NCBI GenBank assembly: GCA_015178975.1
Contig: WHVD01000172.1
Coordinates: forward strand, 102,986-166,985
Direction: 5' to 3'
Length of the DNA: 64,000 bases
Source of the DNA: Hysterangium stoloniferum
Lineage: Eukaryota; Basidiomycota; Agaricomycetes; Hysterangiales; Hysterangiaceae
In this document: piece by piece, positions 32,559 through 43,732 of the stretch
Layout of the letters: every line of letters starts with the position of its first letter
How positions within the stretch are numbered: the stretch's first letter is position 1
The notes under the pieces: model-generated
Databases searched by the model: none
What the model was told of the DNA's origin: nothing
What the model saw: only the letters and a program-made list of their open reading frames with translations
Program-made: the position numbers and the translations under genes

Positions 32559-33978
32559 TCATAATTCATTGTCTGATAAATTTGTATATTCGCATACTGG
32601 CAGTGACATGGGGATTGTATCCAGCTGGAAAGGGTATACATTACCCCTCTCATTCGCCTCAATGAGTGTACGGCCTGACGAATCGACAATTGTAGAACCA
32701 GTTTTGCTCAACATAATGCGATATCCATCCTTGAAAAACTGTGCAGAATTAAAGAGTCGCACCTTAACTTCAGGAGTCCATTCGACATTGGGAATTTCAC
32801 CTATAAACTCCGGACCATGTTCCATAACCTTGAAATGCAATGTTCCAATACCTCTGGCATAAATATAAGTGCCATTCGCCATTTGGATTTTCTTCAGATT
32901 TTTATATGCCATAAAATTGTGTAAGTCACACATACTTGGCACATAATGTCCTGATGCTGCGGAATCCAGGAAATATTTGTGTAGCACACTCTCCTTGCTC
33001 AGGAAGAATGTGGATTCGACGGCGGTAAACATTCCCCTACTTGCAATTGAGGGAGATGGCGTATTTCCAGATGAGTCGTTACTTCTATTTTGGTTTTCCA
33101 ATTTTCAGATCGCTGAGCATATCTTTGTTTTCTTTTAGGACAATCACTTGCCTAATGCGACAAATCCCCGCATTCGAAACAACCAGATTGTGGAGTACTC
33201 CTCCTGATCTGTGTTCCTCGTGGAATGGCAGCACAACCACGACCCCTATTACGATATGCTCCTTGCTGCATACTGATTCCTCCCTCTGGGGGCGAAATGT
33301 AGAACCTTCGCCCCTCTGGGCATGAAATGCGGAACCTTCACCATAGCCTGGACGTATTTCCTTTCGAATCTCAACTTGACGCAGTTTATTAACTACTTCC
33401 TCCACAGTATCAATGTCATAATCAATTGTCGTTGACATTATATCGAAATCTTCAGGTAGCATACTCATGAATAGGCTGAGGTAGTCAGCATTCGTGATGG
33501 CATGACCAGCCTCCAACAATTTAAGTCTGATGGAGTCCATTTGGGATTTATATTCGATAATTCCTGTCCCGTCGTAACACATACGAACAAGTTTGGAAAG
33601 TAGTGTCACATGGCTATTGGCCAATCACGTTCCATAAGTCATCTTCAATGTTTCCCATGCTCTGACTGGATTACTATCCACCATTATAGCCACCCTGGGC
33701 TCGTCTTCGACACACAGCATTATTTCGCTATAGGCCCTCTTCTTTCGAAGCTCCCAGGCCTCTTCGATCTCTAGCTCCTCCTTTGTAGGAACTTTTGAAT
33801 CTGCACGTACTGGATCCACCAGTTCTCCCATTACAACCTTCCATTGGTTTAAAGACTCCAGCACGGTTTTCATACTCGCACTCCAAGTAAAATAGTTGTC
33901 TTTGCGTAACTTCGAAAAGACTTGGTAAGCACTCCCAGTGCTTATTTCATAATTCTTAATTTTGTCCAGGGTAGTCAT
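32559..33978 (-). pseudogene. Copia D Gag and protease
   Basis: The start ATG at 33978 lies 68 bp inside the primer site. Gag has 'SKLRKDNYFTWSASMKTVLE' (about 33925) and 'AWETLKMTYGT'; a stop near 33625 and a frameshift near 33190 interrupt it. The zinc knuckle 'CFECGDLSH-ASDC' (about 33180-33140) has a TAG after His. The protease (33101-32559) has 'FLDSAASGHYVP' with the catalytic Asp at about 32970, Ala replacing the usual Gly. Confidence 0.87.
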
Positions 33979-34029
33979 TTGAACGATAAATTAGGATGGC
34001 TTATTTATTGTATGTTATCAATATAAAGA

Positions 34030-34045
34030 GCTGGGGCCCATAACC
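34030..34045 (-). other. Primer-binding site of Copia D
   Basis: On the coding strand GGTTATGGGCCCCAGC directly follows the 5' LTR. The core is the same as in Gag-only element 1 (14862). Confidence 0.7.
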
Positions 34046-34335
34046 TAAAGATGTTTAAGTATCTCAGCAGTTAAACGTCTGCTTTATTATACAATACCTA
34101 AAGGCATTTAAGTACTAAATAGATAGATAAGTTTTATTTCGTGATGAGGCAATAGACATATCACTTACTCTCAGCGGTTAAACATTCGCTGAGAGATTCC
34201 CTAGCTATACTACATGTATATAATAGTACATTCAAGAGGAGATTGAACAATATGATGCATTGCGTCTTTTCGAGACATTCTGTCTCACCTTCTTCATACG
34301 AGCGCTTACTTCTTTAATACTCATCATACCTAATA
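34046..34335 (-). repeat. 5' LTR of Copia D
   Basis: 290 bp, same length as the 3' LTR; flanked by CAAGT on the right. Confidence 0.92.
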
Positions 34336-34401
34336 CAAGTCCTTCCCCAGAACTTCCATGGGTTTCCCCTGGAGACCCACCCATAAGCCCCATCCTTAAC
34401 A

Positions 34402-35151
34402 ATAGATTAGTTACTTTTAGGTATATATATAGTCCATTATACATTTATATGAGACTGAGTTACTTTTAGGATTACCTTTTTCAACAATCTTCATGTATAC
34501 AGAAACAGCTTTTATGACTTCAATTATGAGCATAACCACAGTGCTTGTGGCTCACAAGTTCCCTATTACCTGATTCTTGAAGCTGTGAGGCTGGTGCAAG
34601 GCAATGGCCCTACAGGAAATTGTGCCATTCTGTGGGCTCCTGCAGGCTTGTCATCCACAGACTGTTTTTATCCATTCATCAACTTTCTTATGGTAGCTGG
34701 TCAAGTACAATAGCTTATATCACTCTTACATTGATCAGGAAGGGAAGAGCTGGTTTGGGTTTCAGTGATACAAGGGCCATAATTACAGTTTGAACTAGTC
34801 CAACACAATGGCTTATACCACTGTTTTTCCAATTAGGAAGGGAAGAGTCAGGGTGTCTGACATTGACAGAAGATCCACAGTTATAATTTGGAAGGTATTG
34901 CAATCATACACTGTTTGCACATGTAACACGGTGTTTCAAATTGAGAGTAGTTGTGACTGTTGGAGGCTGTGAGCCATGGAAGCTGCAAGACAAGACTCCA
35001 TGTTGTCCCAGATGATTGGTTCTGAGATTGAATTAAGTAAATTTGGGTATATAAAGGTCATGTAGTTAGCATTATAAAATAGTGTGCTTTGCTCTTATAC
35101 ATTGAGAACACCAAAATATTTAACAGTGACCAATGCCCCACTGACAGATGA
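34402..35151. other. Degenerate intergenic sequence
   Basis: No supported gene. Two diverged direct repeats of about 95 bp (about 34698-34791 and 34792-34890) share 'GGAAGGGAAGAG' and 'AATNNCTTATANCACT'. Confidence 0.5.
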
Positions 35152-35490
35152 GTGACTTTTGATTTTGTGGTGGAACCAGGTATGGTGAGGAGATGTTGGT
35201 TCTCATAAGGAGCTTCAGGAACTTTCCTGTGTCCTGGTGCCATTCACCTTACTCCAAGCATGGGATAGGTAAGTCAGCTTGCATCTGATTTCACACAAAT
35301 AATTTGGAATAAACCACTAGACTCGAAATTAACATTTTGTTTGTAATCTTTCTTTGTCAATGATTTTATGTTTTCTCATAATGTGATGGTCTTAATATTT
35401 GACAAGCCTGGAACACTCCAAGACCATGTACCTACTAATAATCCATATTAGACCAACAAGGTTACCATCCCCACAGAATATGAATGATTG
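35152..35490. repeat. Interspersed repeat R1, CpG-depleted copy
   Basis: About 340 bp aligned with 43400-43732. Differences are nearly all CpG in the other copy against TpG or CpA here (for example GTGGTGGAACCAGG here, GTGGCGGACCCGGG there). No coding signal; probably an LTR or DNA element fragment. Confidence 0.85.
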
Positions 35491-35788
35491 CCTCACAGTG
35501 GGGGTTCAATTGACATTGGAGCACTATGTATATTGGATGTTCTGTATCAATTGCAGACATGCCTTGGAATGTTTCCCTATTTCCCTGTTGCAAACCAGGC
35601 AGTAAGCATAGCTGTGAAGATCTGTTCCTGGAGACTCTATGGAGTATTTCCTGGATATCATATCAGTTTCTGAACCATCTTCCAGACTAGTATCAAGATC
35701 TGGAATCCACCAGAACCCAACCCTCATCCCTCAAGTACCCTTCAACTCAAATCCCCTTCTGGTGTTTTGCCCTCAACTAGACACCTCC

Positions 35789-35969
35789 TGTTATGACTCA
35801 GAATCCATTGGACTTTGCCCTTTCCCAGCTAGCATCTCCAAGTATCCTTGGTCATTTCCTGACCTGGACTCCAGCCAGGCTCCCTGCATTTGTTCTATAT
35901 GCATCTTTAATCCATGACCCAACCTTCACTCAATCATCCCTGTCAACCCTTGTCACTTCTCTATGCCAA
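35789..35969 (+). repeat. Possible decayed LTR start, family 1-like
   Basis: TGTTATGACTCAGAATCC resembles the family 1 start TGTTACGACCGGAAATCC with CpG lost. The resemblance fades after about 40 bp; Gag-only element 2 is inserted at its right. Confidence 0.3.
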
Positions 35970-35974
35970 TGTTC

Positions 35975-36151
35975 TATTAGATTTTTTGGGTTCACAAACA
36001 ATGTAGCATGTGATTGATGGGTAACCGGGTATAGTATTACTGGTAGTAGGGTACTTAAACTAGGTACTTGTACTCTACACTTCTTATGTTTGCAATGCAT
36101 TCTTTCTATCCAGACCGAGTCAAGCGTATTTCGAACCCGCAAATTCTAACA
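35975..36151 (+). repeat. 5' LTR of Gag-only element 2
   Basis: 177 bp; differs from 37472-37648 at roughly eight positions, mostly C/T or G/A. Confidence 0.92.
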
Positions 36152-36289
36152 CAAATGTATAACCTAGCTTGAAGGGCATTCTCAAGCAACGCCAAGTGGG
36201 GCTGAAACCACTAGACTTGCACAGCTTTAACTAGCCACTTGCTTTATCATCACAGACACTCACACTATGAAGTCAACCCGACCTGAACT

Positions 36290-36605
36290 GCTACGCCACC
36301 ATGCCTCATTGAAAAGCGTGTGTTGCGTTGAACCCGAACCTGTGGACACCCTGTTGAAAAGCATCGCACACTGAACCCAAACTCGAATCGTGGACGCCTC
36401 ATTGAAAAGTGTCACACACCGACACTGAACCTGAACCCGTGGACACCTCATTGAAAAGCGTTGCACGTCAAACTCAAACCCGTGGACACCTCATTGAAAA
36501 GCATCACACATCAAACTGAACTGTCAACCACACCTCGTTGAACAGCGGGCATTGAACCCGACCCAAACCGTTAGCCACACCCCATCGAACAGCATGTGCC
36601 GAACT
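36290..36605 (+). repeat. Degenerate tandem repeat in the Gag leader
   Basis: Seven units of about 45-49 bp share the core CCTCATTGAAAAGC (at about 36304, 36350, 36397, 36447, 36489, 36532 and 36581) joined by GAACCCG-like spacers. The array fills the leader between 5' LTR and Gag start, where a packaging signal would be expected. Confidence 0.8.
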
Positions 36606-36631
36606 CGAACCCGAACTGAAGACACCGAAAC

Positions 36632-37429
36632 ATGCCAGAACCATTAATTCCAAAACTCGACGATCACAACTACACTGACTGGGCTTATCTGATGGAAGCA
36701 CTACTCGCCGACACGGACCTGTGGGATGTTGTTAGTGGTGACATGACCCGTCTGCCTGGTTCTGCAAACTCAAAGCCAATCCATGCCTTTGTGATGAAGC
36801 AGAAACTCACCCATGCCAAGATTATTCTTCACGTCGAAATGTCACAGCTTCCCCATACACGTCATGAAGATCCGAAGATTATTTGGGAAAGTTTGAAACA
36901 AGTCCATTGGGCCCGCGGTTTCACTACCTGTCTTGCCCTTCGCCGTCATTTTCTTTATATGCAGAAGCGCAATGATCAGACAATGAACTCCTGGATATCA
37001 GAAGTCAAAAATGCCACCTACAGATTGACTGATGCAGGTATAGATGTTCTCGAAGAAGACATTATCCTTGCGCTTTCGGCTGGCCTTCCTGACACCTAGT
37101 CCACATTCAGTGTTACCCTCAACTCTATCTCTCCCGACCAATTGACACTTGACAGTGTCATCACCCATCTCATGAACGAGGAGGTGCACCAAGAACCATC
37201 CACTGAAATTCACCCTGACCCAGAGACCGCACTCGCCATCCACAGCAAAGGCAAATGGCCCACATCCGAAGTCACATGTTTTAATTGCGGCAGTAGGGGA
37301 CATTATGCTACAGATTGTTCATCTGCATCACTGCGAGGTAATCAGAAACCATTATCTAATACTGCAGCCATAGCAACAGATGAAAATAAGGAGTGTACAA
37401 ATACTGAGCATGTTCTCTTAGTCATTTAG
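36632..37429 (+). pseudogene. Copia-type Gag of Gag-only element 2, one stop
   Basis: ATG at 36632 starts 'MPEPLIPKLDDHNYTDWAYLM', the usual N-terminus of Copia Gag. The frame is open to a TAG at 37097-37099 and then again to 37429 in the same frame; the TAG fits a former CAG. The UBN2-type core ('DPKIIWESLKQVH', 'RRHFLYMQKRNDQTMNSWI') is at residues about 85-130, and a perfect zinc knuckle 'CFNCGSRGHYATDC' lies at about 37279-37320. Apart from the one stop it is intact (265 codons), so particle formation by recent copies elsewhere is plausible. Confidence 0.9.
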
Positions 37430-37471
37430 TATGAGTTTTTCTGTATGAAGACTACATTGTTCGAGAAGGAG

Positions 37472-37648
37472 TATTAGATTTTTTGGGTTCACAAACAATG
37501 TAGCATGTGATTGATGGGTAACCGGGTATAGTATTACCGGTAGTAGGGTACTTAAACTAGGTACTTGTACTCTACACTTCATACGTTTGCAACGCATTCT
37601 GTCTATCCAAACCGAGTCAAGCGTATTTCAAACCCACAAATTCTAACA
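37472..37648 (+). repeat. 3' LTR of Gag-only element 2
   Basis: 177 bp, preceded by the purine tract CGAGAAGGAG. Confidence 0.92.
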
Positions 37649-37708
37649 TGTTCTGACCTGCCCAGAACCCATGGCCTTCCCAGAAATATGCTCATCTAAT
37701 CATTATAG

Positions 37709-38380
37709 TGTTAGGATCCATTTCTGGATAATATCAGATATCTGTGGATATTCTGACTCACTTCCTTTGTTCCACATTTGGTAACTGACTAGTTGACAAA
37801 TGTTCATTCATTTGTTTATTGTTCTTGCCCTTATTCCCTGATCTGTCCCCATCCTTGTATGTACATATCCTCATTTATCTGACTCATTATTATATCCTTA
37901 GTTGGGAAACAGTTCCAAATAGGTCTTATTATACTCCCAGACTTGTAGTACAATTATTGGAACATCTATATAGACTTCCATAGTCATGTACTTACTCCTT
38001 GGTTTTAATCTTGAATTAGTCTTGCTCTCAAATTAGTTTGTATCTCGACTTACTGTAGTTTCTTATCCCTTCTGTCTTTCTATACACTTGATATCCTGAA
38101 CTCTCTGGACTCTGGATATCTGGAACCCTCCAGAACTCTGAGTATCCATAAACACTCTAGCATACATCTGCCCTCCAAAATATGGACACCTGAGTGAGTG
38201 CACAAGGGTGCAGCACATAAGCTGAAGCCAACTCCATCCCATACTCTGGTAATATTCTGATACTCACCCAAACTAATCCCTAGAAACTCCCAGACTAATT
38301 CTCTGGAACTCTGTGGACATGTTCCAGGAAGTGTCCAGAATATCCACCAGAAATTCCACCCAGAGATCCAGAACTTAACA
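37709..38380 (+). repeat. Solo LTR, family 4, complete
   Basis: The LTR is 672 bp, TGTTAGGATCCATT to CCAGAACTTAACA, flanked by ATAG (37705-37708 and 38381-38384). It matches the split copy at 7706-8516. The shared block near 38218 reads TAAGCTGAAGCCAACTCC. Confidence 0.85.
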
Positions 38381-39060
38381 ATAGCATTGCAACAAGAGGC
38401 AGTGTCAGGAGAGCGTCCAGGCAGAGAAAATAAGGAAAATGTTGCCTGATTGTAAGCATTTATACCCCTTCTTAAAAATAAACTATTTGCCATTCAATGA
38501 TGTGAGCCCCCTCTCTTTAACTATTGTTAATCCCACTTTCCTGATTGAAGCTCCTTCACTCTGATCTTCACCCATCAAATACAAATTACAGTAGCTCAAG
38601 CAAAGGAGCTCTCATTTTAATAATGCTTGTATCCTTTTTTAAAAATAAGAATAAGCAAACAGGGATATCTGACTGATTATGCACCTGCAGGTTTTCAAGG
38701 AAGTGTGAGCCCTACACCAGATTTAAAAGAATAGAGTCAGCAGGAGTCAAGCACCTCACTCAAGTTGTGGAAAGTTCTATGTCATACTTGTTCTTCCAAT
38801 GTTTGGGATGTGTAGCCCTGGTTCAGTATAAACCTATTGATTAATTGACTTTTCTCTGAGCAACAGCTTCACTTTTTTGCTGCTGTTGTCAAAGATAATA
38901 ACTTGCAACAATCCCTGTGAACCATCCACTGAAGGCACTATTTTGAACTGGTGGTGTTCTGAGGCCAGGCCCAAAACTTGGCGGATTTCCTTGACTTGAA
39001 ACAGAAGTGTGTGGTTGTGGTGGAAATCCCTACATTTTGACACCAAGAACATTATACCCT
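38381..39060. other. Transition zone, unidentified minus-strand frame
   Basis: A 72-codon minus-strand frame (39052-38834) shows 'KEIRQVLGLASEHHQFKIV' without a known motif. It could be the decayed end of a host gene. Nothing else is supported. Confidence 0.35.
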
Positions 39061-40368
39061 TTTACCGAAGTATCAGTCAGCCATACAGACACAAAATCGG
39101 TCCTATTGATTTGGGATGGTGGAAATGACTACCTTACTTTGTTCCGAAGCCCCAATTATATCGTTTGTTGTGTTTAGCGCGATTTTCTGTATACAGAAGG
39201 TTAAATTCGGTTAGCACATATTCTTCTGGTCCTGATCCTGTCGTACGGAAGAAGGTTAGAGCCTAAACACACGTGACCACTGACTTGGCCAAAGTACTCA
39301 GACTTGCTGGGGTAAGTGTTCGGATGGTTATGGCAATGTTTGCTGCGCATTACTCCGTAAGCGGAAAAGGCGAGAGAAATGAAAGACAAAGTGACAGATG
39401 TGGTTCCCGAGCTCTTCTGAAGTCCTAGCGGCTCGCTTAGTTCGATTTAGACGGTATGTCAAGGTTCGAGGGGACAGATAACAGTCCTCTTCTAAACCTT
39501 TCCCCCACCCTCTTCTAACCCTTTCCCCCACCCACTTCTAACCCTTTCCCCCACCCACTTCTAACCCTTTCCCCCCACTCTGTGACCACCACCGTCCTCT
39601 GTCCTACAGATGAACAACATATTTCAGTATGTCGGCAGATTTTACTTCAACACCTTTACTTATCCTTTCACCTCAGTCACCGCAACATCGAAGGAGAGGT
39701 TAATCTCCCCCAATCACCAACGTTCCGCACCCTGAGTCTCGGAGAGACACAGGAACATCAACAGCAGTGAGAGATTAATCTCAAAGATTTTGTTGGCTTA
39801 CCCACAGGCCTACAGGGTTGGTACAAGTCCCAACTTGGAAGGTGTCCCAGCAACTCGCGGAACTAAGTCTTCAGAATCCACCTCGCCTCCTCTCTCAAGG
39901 ATTCGTCGCCCGCGAATATTTTTTTTTCCCGATGAATCCGACATTGAAGAGGAGTTAGTATCAACGTGTGTATATGATACGAGAAAGCTGAATTTTTCGC
40001 CTTAATAGCGTAGCATTGCCGAGTGGCTTAGGAAATCAAATACCAGCCAGCTGCAGCACAGCACCCCTCATTTCTCCCTCTCGGATGATCGCTACCGCTT
40101 CTAGCACCGACGTTGACCATAGGCGTACGATTCTTAAAGTGCAAAAGTCCCTGAATCTGTAAGGATGAAAACATTATGATGATGCGTAATGTGGACTGAA
40201 AATATATAACGCTAGGTACAGGGATTTTACCAAAGACGTTACGGCATTCAACCTACACGTTGAAATAGCGGATTGGAAAGAGATCTGCACCGCACTGTTT
40301 AATATGAGTGGAACGTGTGGGAACTCTCATCCCAATTCTATATCTATGTATGACGGGGAGATGAAAAA
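39061..40368. other. Intergenic, minisatellite at 39484-39585
   Basis: The minisatellite has about four and a half copies of a 22-23 bp unit (CTTCTAACCCTTTCCCCCACC). Outside it I see only short frames with no motif, so no gene is called. Confidence 0.7.
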
Positions 40369-41088
40369 GTGAGTAAAGCGGACCTATTATTTCAATTCAC
40401 TGATTACATTTCCCGATCGATTGCTGGCTGCAGTGCAACTCTTCGTCACCTGAACAATTGTGACCACATGAAGCACCCAGAGGAGCGAAATATCGCTTCC
40501 GTGGTGCCATTCCCATCCAGAAGAACATCTCCCGTCTGTTTCCCAAAATTTTGTGGAATGCAGTCATCTCTATCAACCTCATCCAGGCCAATTTACACCA
40601 TTCACTGCCAAAGACAGACTGGGAAATCCACTAAGGGCGAGGAGCTGGACACACTCTCCAGCAATGATTTGTCCCTCCCGCACAATCACCTTCTTTCCTA
40701 GACCCAACATTTTCCCATAGCGTACGGTCAGATGCCCTGGCTAAAAGGCCATCTGTTTGAACTCAAGGAAGATGGAAGTGTCTATCTCTCTGGTCAACAG
40801 TGGGAGATTGTCTATCTCTCTGGTCGACAGTGGGAGATTGTCTATCACTCACTGTTGAGGTGTCAAGAAGAAGCTTACCCCCAGCAGGGCGGTTTTTTCT
40901 TTTCTGAAAATTTTAACCAGCACTGTAAGGACCACAAGAAAGGCCTTGCACCTGGGAATGTTTTAGATGGCATTGAGGAGCGAGAGGCAGATGAACTTTG
41001 TGCAATGCGCACACTTTCACCCATGGACGTCTTGTCTTATATGTCCTGGGAGGATAAGTTTATATTTTCTATCTTCCAGCTATCATAA
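40369..41088 (+). CDS. Hypothetical protein, interrupted by one TAG
   Basis: A single frame of about 240 codons runs from 40369 to 41088 with one TAG at 40699-40701. There is no ATG near the beginning; GTGAGT at 40369 could instead be a splice donor. The second half (ATG 40732) contains a 30-bp tandem duplication (40780-40839, 'VYLSGQQWEI' then 'VYLSGRQWEI'). No domain recognised. It may be a decayed host gene. Confidence 0.3.
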
Positions 41089-43399
41089 TCCGTCCATAAA
41101 CCTCCCAATGAATCTGATTTTTGCATTAGTGATGTGCTCAAAGAGAAGTAACATTCTGGGGGAGATTCCCGTGTGGTGACGTGGCAAATTGCGCCTTCTG
41201 AAAACCAAAATATTCTGATCGCCTAGACAAGATTGAATCTACTTTTCCTCTTCTAGGCAAAACCAGTGATTTATTCACCCCAGATATCCCAAAGGGGATC
41301 CACATTACTAGTTGACTTCTACACAAACGATCTATAAAACTTTTTTGAGCCAATATTTAATGATCTTCCCCGACAAAACGTCAATGTTGCTCCGTGTCCT
41401 ATGTAACGCTGGACACTCACTAGGGTAATCGACTTCAAAAGGTTGAGTGGCGGATTGCAAGGTGGGCTTGATGGGATGAAGATTAAGACTAGCCTGCCTC
41501 AATCTTATTTTATGCCGCACCAATCGATCCACTTTATATCCCTTCACTATTAGTGTAGATCGAGCGGAAGGTTTGCGCGATATTGTTCAGAGGTCTACGT
41601 CAAATGCATTCATGCTGAATTCTCTCACGAAATAACCGGTTGTTCTTATACCAAGGTATTAAGTCACGCACTATTCAGCATTGAAAATTTTCAGGTTTAC
41701 GCGAATCTGGCAGGCATTCGGAAGGCAGGTAATCAAGCAATGTAGAATAGTGTAGATGAACGGAAAGCGTTTGCAATAGTACGAATCAGAATAAAATGAT
41801 TAATATTACTAAGCTACTGTGAGCTTAGCGCGTATGCCGGTGGCCCACAGATGTCATGTTGATCTACCGAATGGCCGGAATTTGAACAATAACATGGCCC
41901 GTCCGTCATGCTGTCCATCATTCTGATGAGCAAACCTGGAAAGAGTTTGCGTGCCGTTTGCGGAGACATGCAGACCAGCGCGGTGCCGACCATGCGGTAG
42001 CTTTTCCTCCACGCTAGATTGCATAACGTTTTCGCCTCGTGGCCGGTGGCTCATGTTCCGAATATTCCCAGTACCATTGTAGGTGTCGGTCCATATTTTG
42101 ACAGACTAAACTCCGAGGTGTCACCATTACGGAGTTGGCCGTGGAGATTATCTGCGAATATAGCACCTATGATTCAAGGCCGAGATTGGGATGCTATGGA
42201 GACACGAAGCAGACAATTTAGTCAACCGCATACACCAGGGAGACATCTGAGATGCCAGATTCAATGTGAACGGTGATTGTGACTTGACCTGGACTGAAAT
42301 ACAAGTTTAATAAGGCCCCAAATATACTTGATCGATGCGGTATAACGACAAACGAAATCGTGGGAGTAAAAGGGGAAAGCAAGCCATTATTCCAGCTGGG
42401 ACGGATAGAGATACTATAAAATATTTTTAATGTACGTCAGCATTTTAGGGAACTATGTCATTGCCAATCGATACTTAGGCAAACACACTTCAAAAGAAAA
42501 CGGAAACCGTACCGCTCGCTCCCGCCTCTCAGCACTTTGATTCTTGCCAAACCCTGCATAGTGTTTTACGATAACAATTTTCCCATCAAAGCAAGGTTGG
42601 GCCTCGTATGTCTTAACATAAAGACCAAGATAATCTGGAACTGCAGCTGGGATTGGAGAGTGGTCTGGACAAATCAGCTTGGTAAATACAAGGTCGCCTT
42701 GCACAAAGTACGAAAGCTAGGCCCGGTATATGTTTATATGATTGAAAGTGTTACATACATCTGTTCCGAAGAATACAGTCATAACAATATTCCTTCTCAA
42801 CCAGGATAGAGGAGGACTTGATCGCATTAAGCTAGACATGTTGGTCGGCACATCACTATTTTGCCCCGAGCTGTCCGCTGTCACTTTTAGAATTCCGTTG
42901 GCTGCGATTGATGTGCTTAGCCCTATACCTAGGCTAACTTACTATGATTGAATGTTCGAATTGCATTAGACTTCGGCTTAGCAAGTCCGTTTTCTGTTCC
43001 CAACTTGGATAATTGAGTAGAGCGGTGCCGACAGAGGACCGGCTGTATTGATTCGCCACCTTGAGGAGCAAGCGGAGAAAGCTGCGTTAAAAGGTTTTAT
43101 CAGGACGTTGGGGACCGTTTATTATAACTTGTCAATAATCTAGTCAAAATTCTTACCTCTCGAATTCATCCAAGGAAAATTTAAAGGGTCAGGAACAATG
43201 TCCCATGTATCCTCTATATAGTCCCCCAAACGGACAAGGTGAGTGGCAATTGTATAAGTGACTAAGTTGGGTTTTGCTATGTTATTCCTTGTCACCTATA
43301 CAAATAAGAATAAATCTATCAATTATCTTGAAAGACGCCGTTGAGGGGTGCAGTCTTCAGGTATTATCTGGAGCGACTCTACCTCCTCACATCCCTTGT
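41089..43399. other. Gene-poor stretch, nothing supported
   Basis: Only short frames on both strands; the longest (42704-42453 minus, 42537-42809 plus) overlap each other and have no motif. CpG is frequent, unlike in the transposon cluster. No repeat structure was seen. Confidence 0.5.
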
Positions 43400-43732
43400 G
43401 TCACTTCGGATTTTGTGGCGGACCCGGGTATGGTGAGGCGACGCTAGCTCTCGTAAGGAGTTTCGGGAACTTCCCCATGTCCTAGTGCCGTTCGCTTTAC
43501 TCCAAGCGTGGGATCAGTAAGTCACCTCGCATCCGATTTCACACAAAATTTTGGAATAACCCACGAAGCTTGAAATTAACGTTTTGTTCGTAATCTTTCG
43601 TTGTCAATGATTCCATATTTTCTCGTAACACGACAGTCTTAATATTTGACAAGCCTGGAACGCTCCGGGATCACCTACTAATAATCCGTATTAGACCAAC
43701 AAGGTTACCGTCCCCGCAGAGTATGAATGATT
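43400..43732. repeat. Interspersed repeat R1, CpG-rich copy
   Basis: Pairs with 35152-35490. This copy keeps CpG at most sites where the other has TpG or CpA. Confidence 0.85.

Larger units (their letters stand above)
27407..34335 (-). mobile_element. Ty1/Copia element D
   Basis: Two 290-bp LTRs (27407-27696 and 34046-34335) flank a full set of Copia domains on the minus strand: Gag, protease, integrase, reverse transcriptase, RNase H. CAAGT flanks the element (27402-27406 and 34336-34340). LTR ends are TATTAGG...TCTTTA on the coding strand, not TG...CA. It is interrupted by a 1.5 kb LTR (28170-29689) and a 474-bp element (30536-31009) and has several stops. Confidence 0.92.
26989..34401 (+). 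repeat. Solo LTR, family 2, split by Copia D
   Basis: The parts 26989-27406 and 34341-34401 join into one LTR (TGTTAGGACTGG to CATCCTTAACA, about 480 bp) once Copia D and one CAAGT are removed. It is the same family as 7876-8322 in the opposite direction. Flanks are ATATA and ATAGA, a weak duplication. Confidence 0.8.
35975..37648 (+). mobile_element. Gag-only Copia element 2 (TR-GAG-like)
   Basis: Two 177-bp LTRs (35975-36151 and 37472-37648) with TATTAGA...TCTAACA ends are flanked by TGTTC (35970-35974 and 37649-37653). The 1674-bp unit contains one Gag gene and a repeat-rich leader, and no protease, integrase or reverse transcriptase. Its LTRs and Gag are unlike those of element 1, so it is a separate family with the same economy. 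Confidence 0.9.

Noticed and set aside
40010-40060. tRNA-like GCCGAGTGGCTTAGG
   Set aside because: Resembles a tRNA-Ser/Leu D-arm, but no acceptor stem or TTCRANY loop follows at the right distance.
42453-42809. Minus 83-codon and plus 90-codon frames
   Set aside because: They overlap each other and neither shows a domain, signal peptide or clear splice context.
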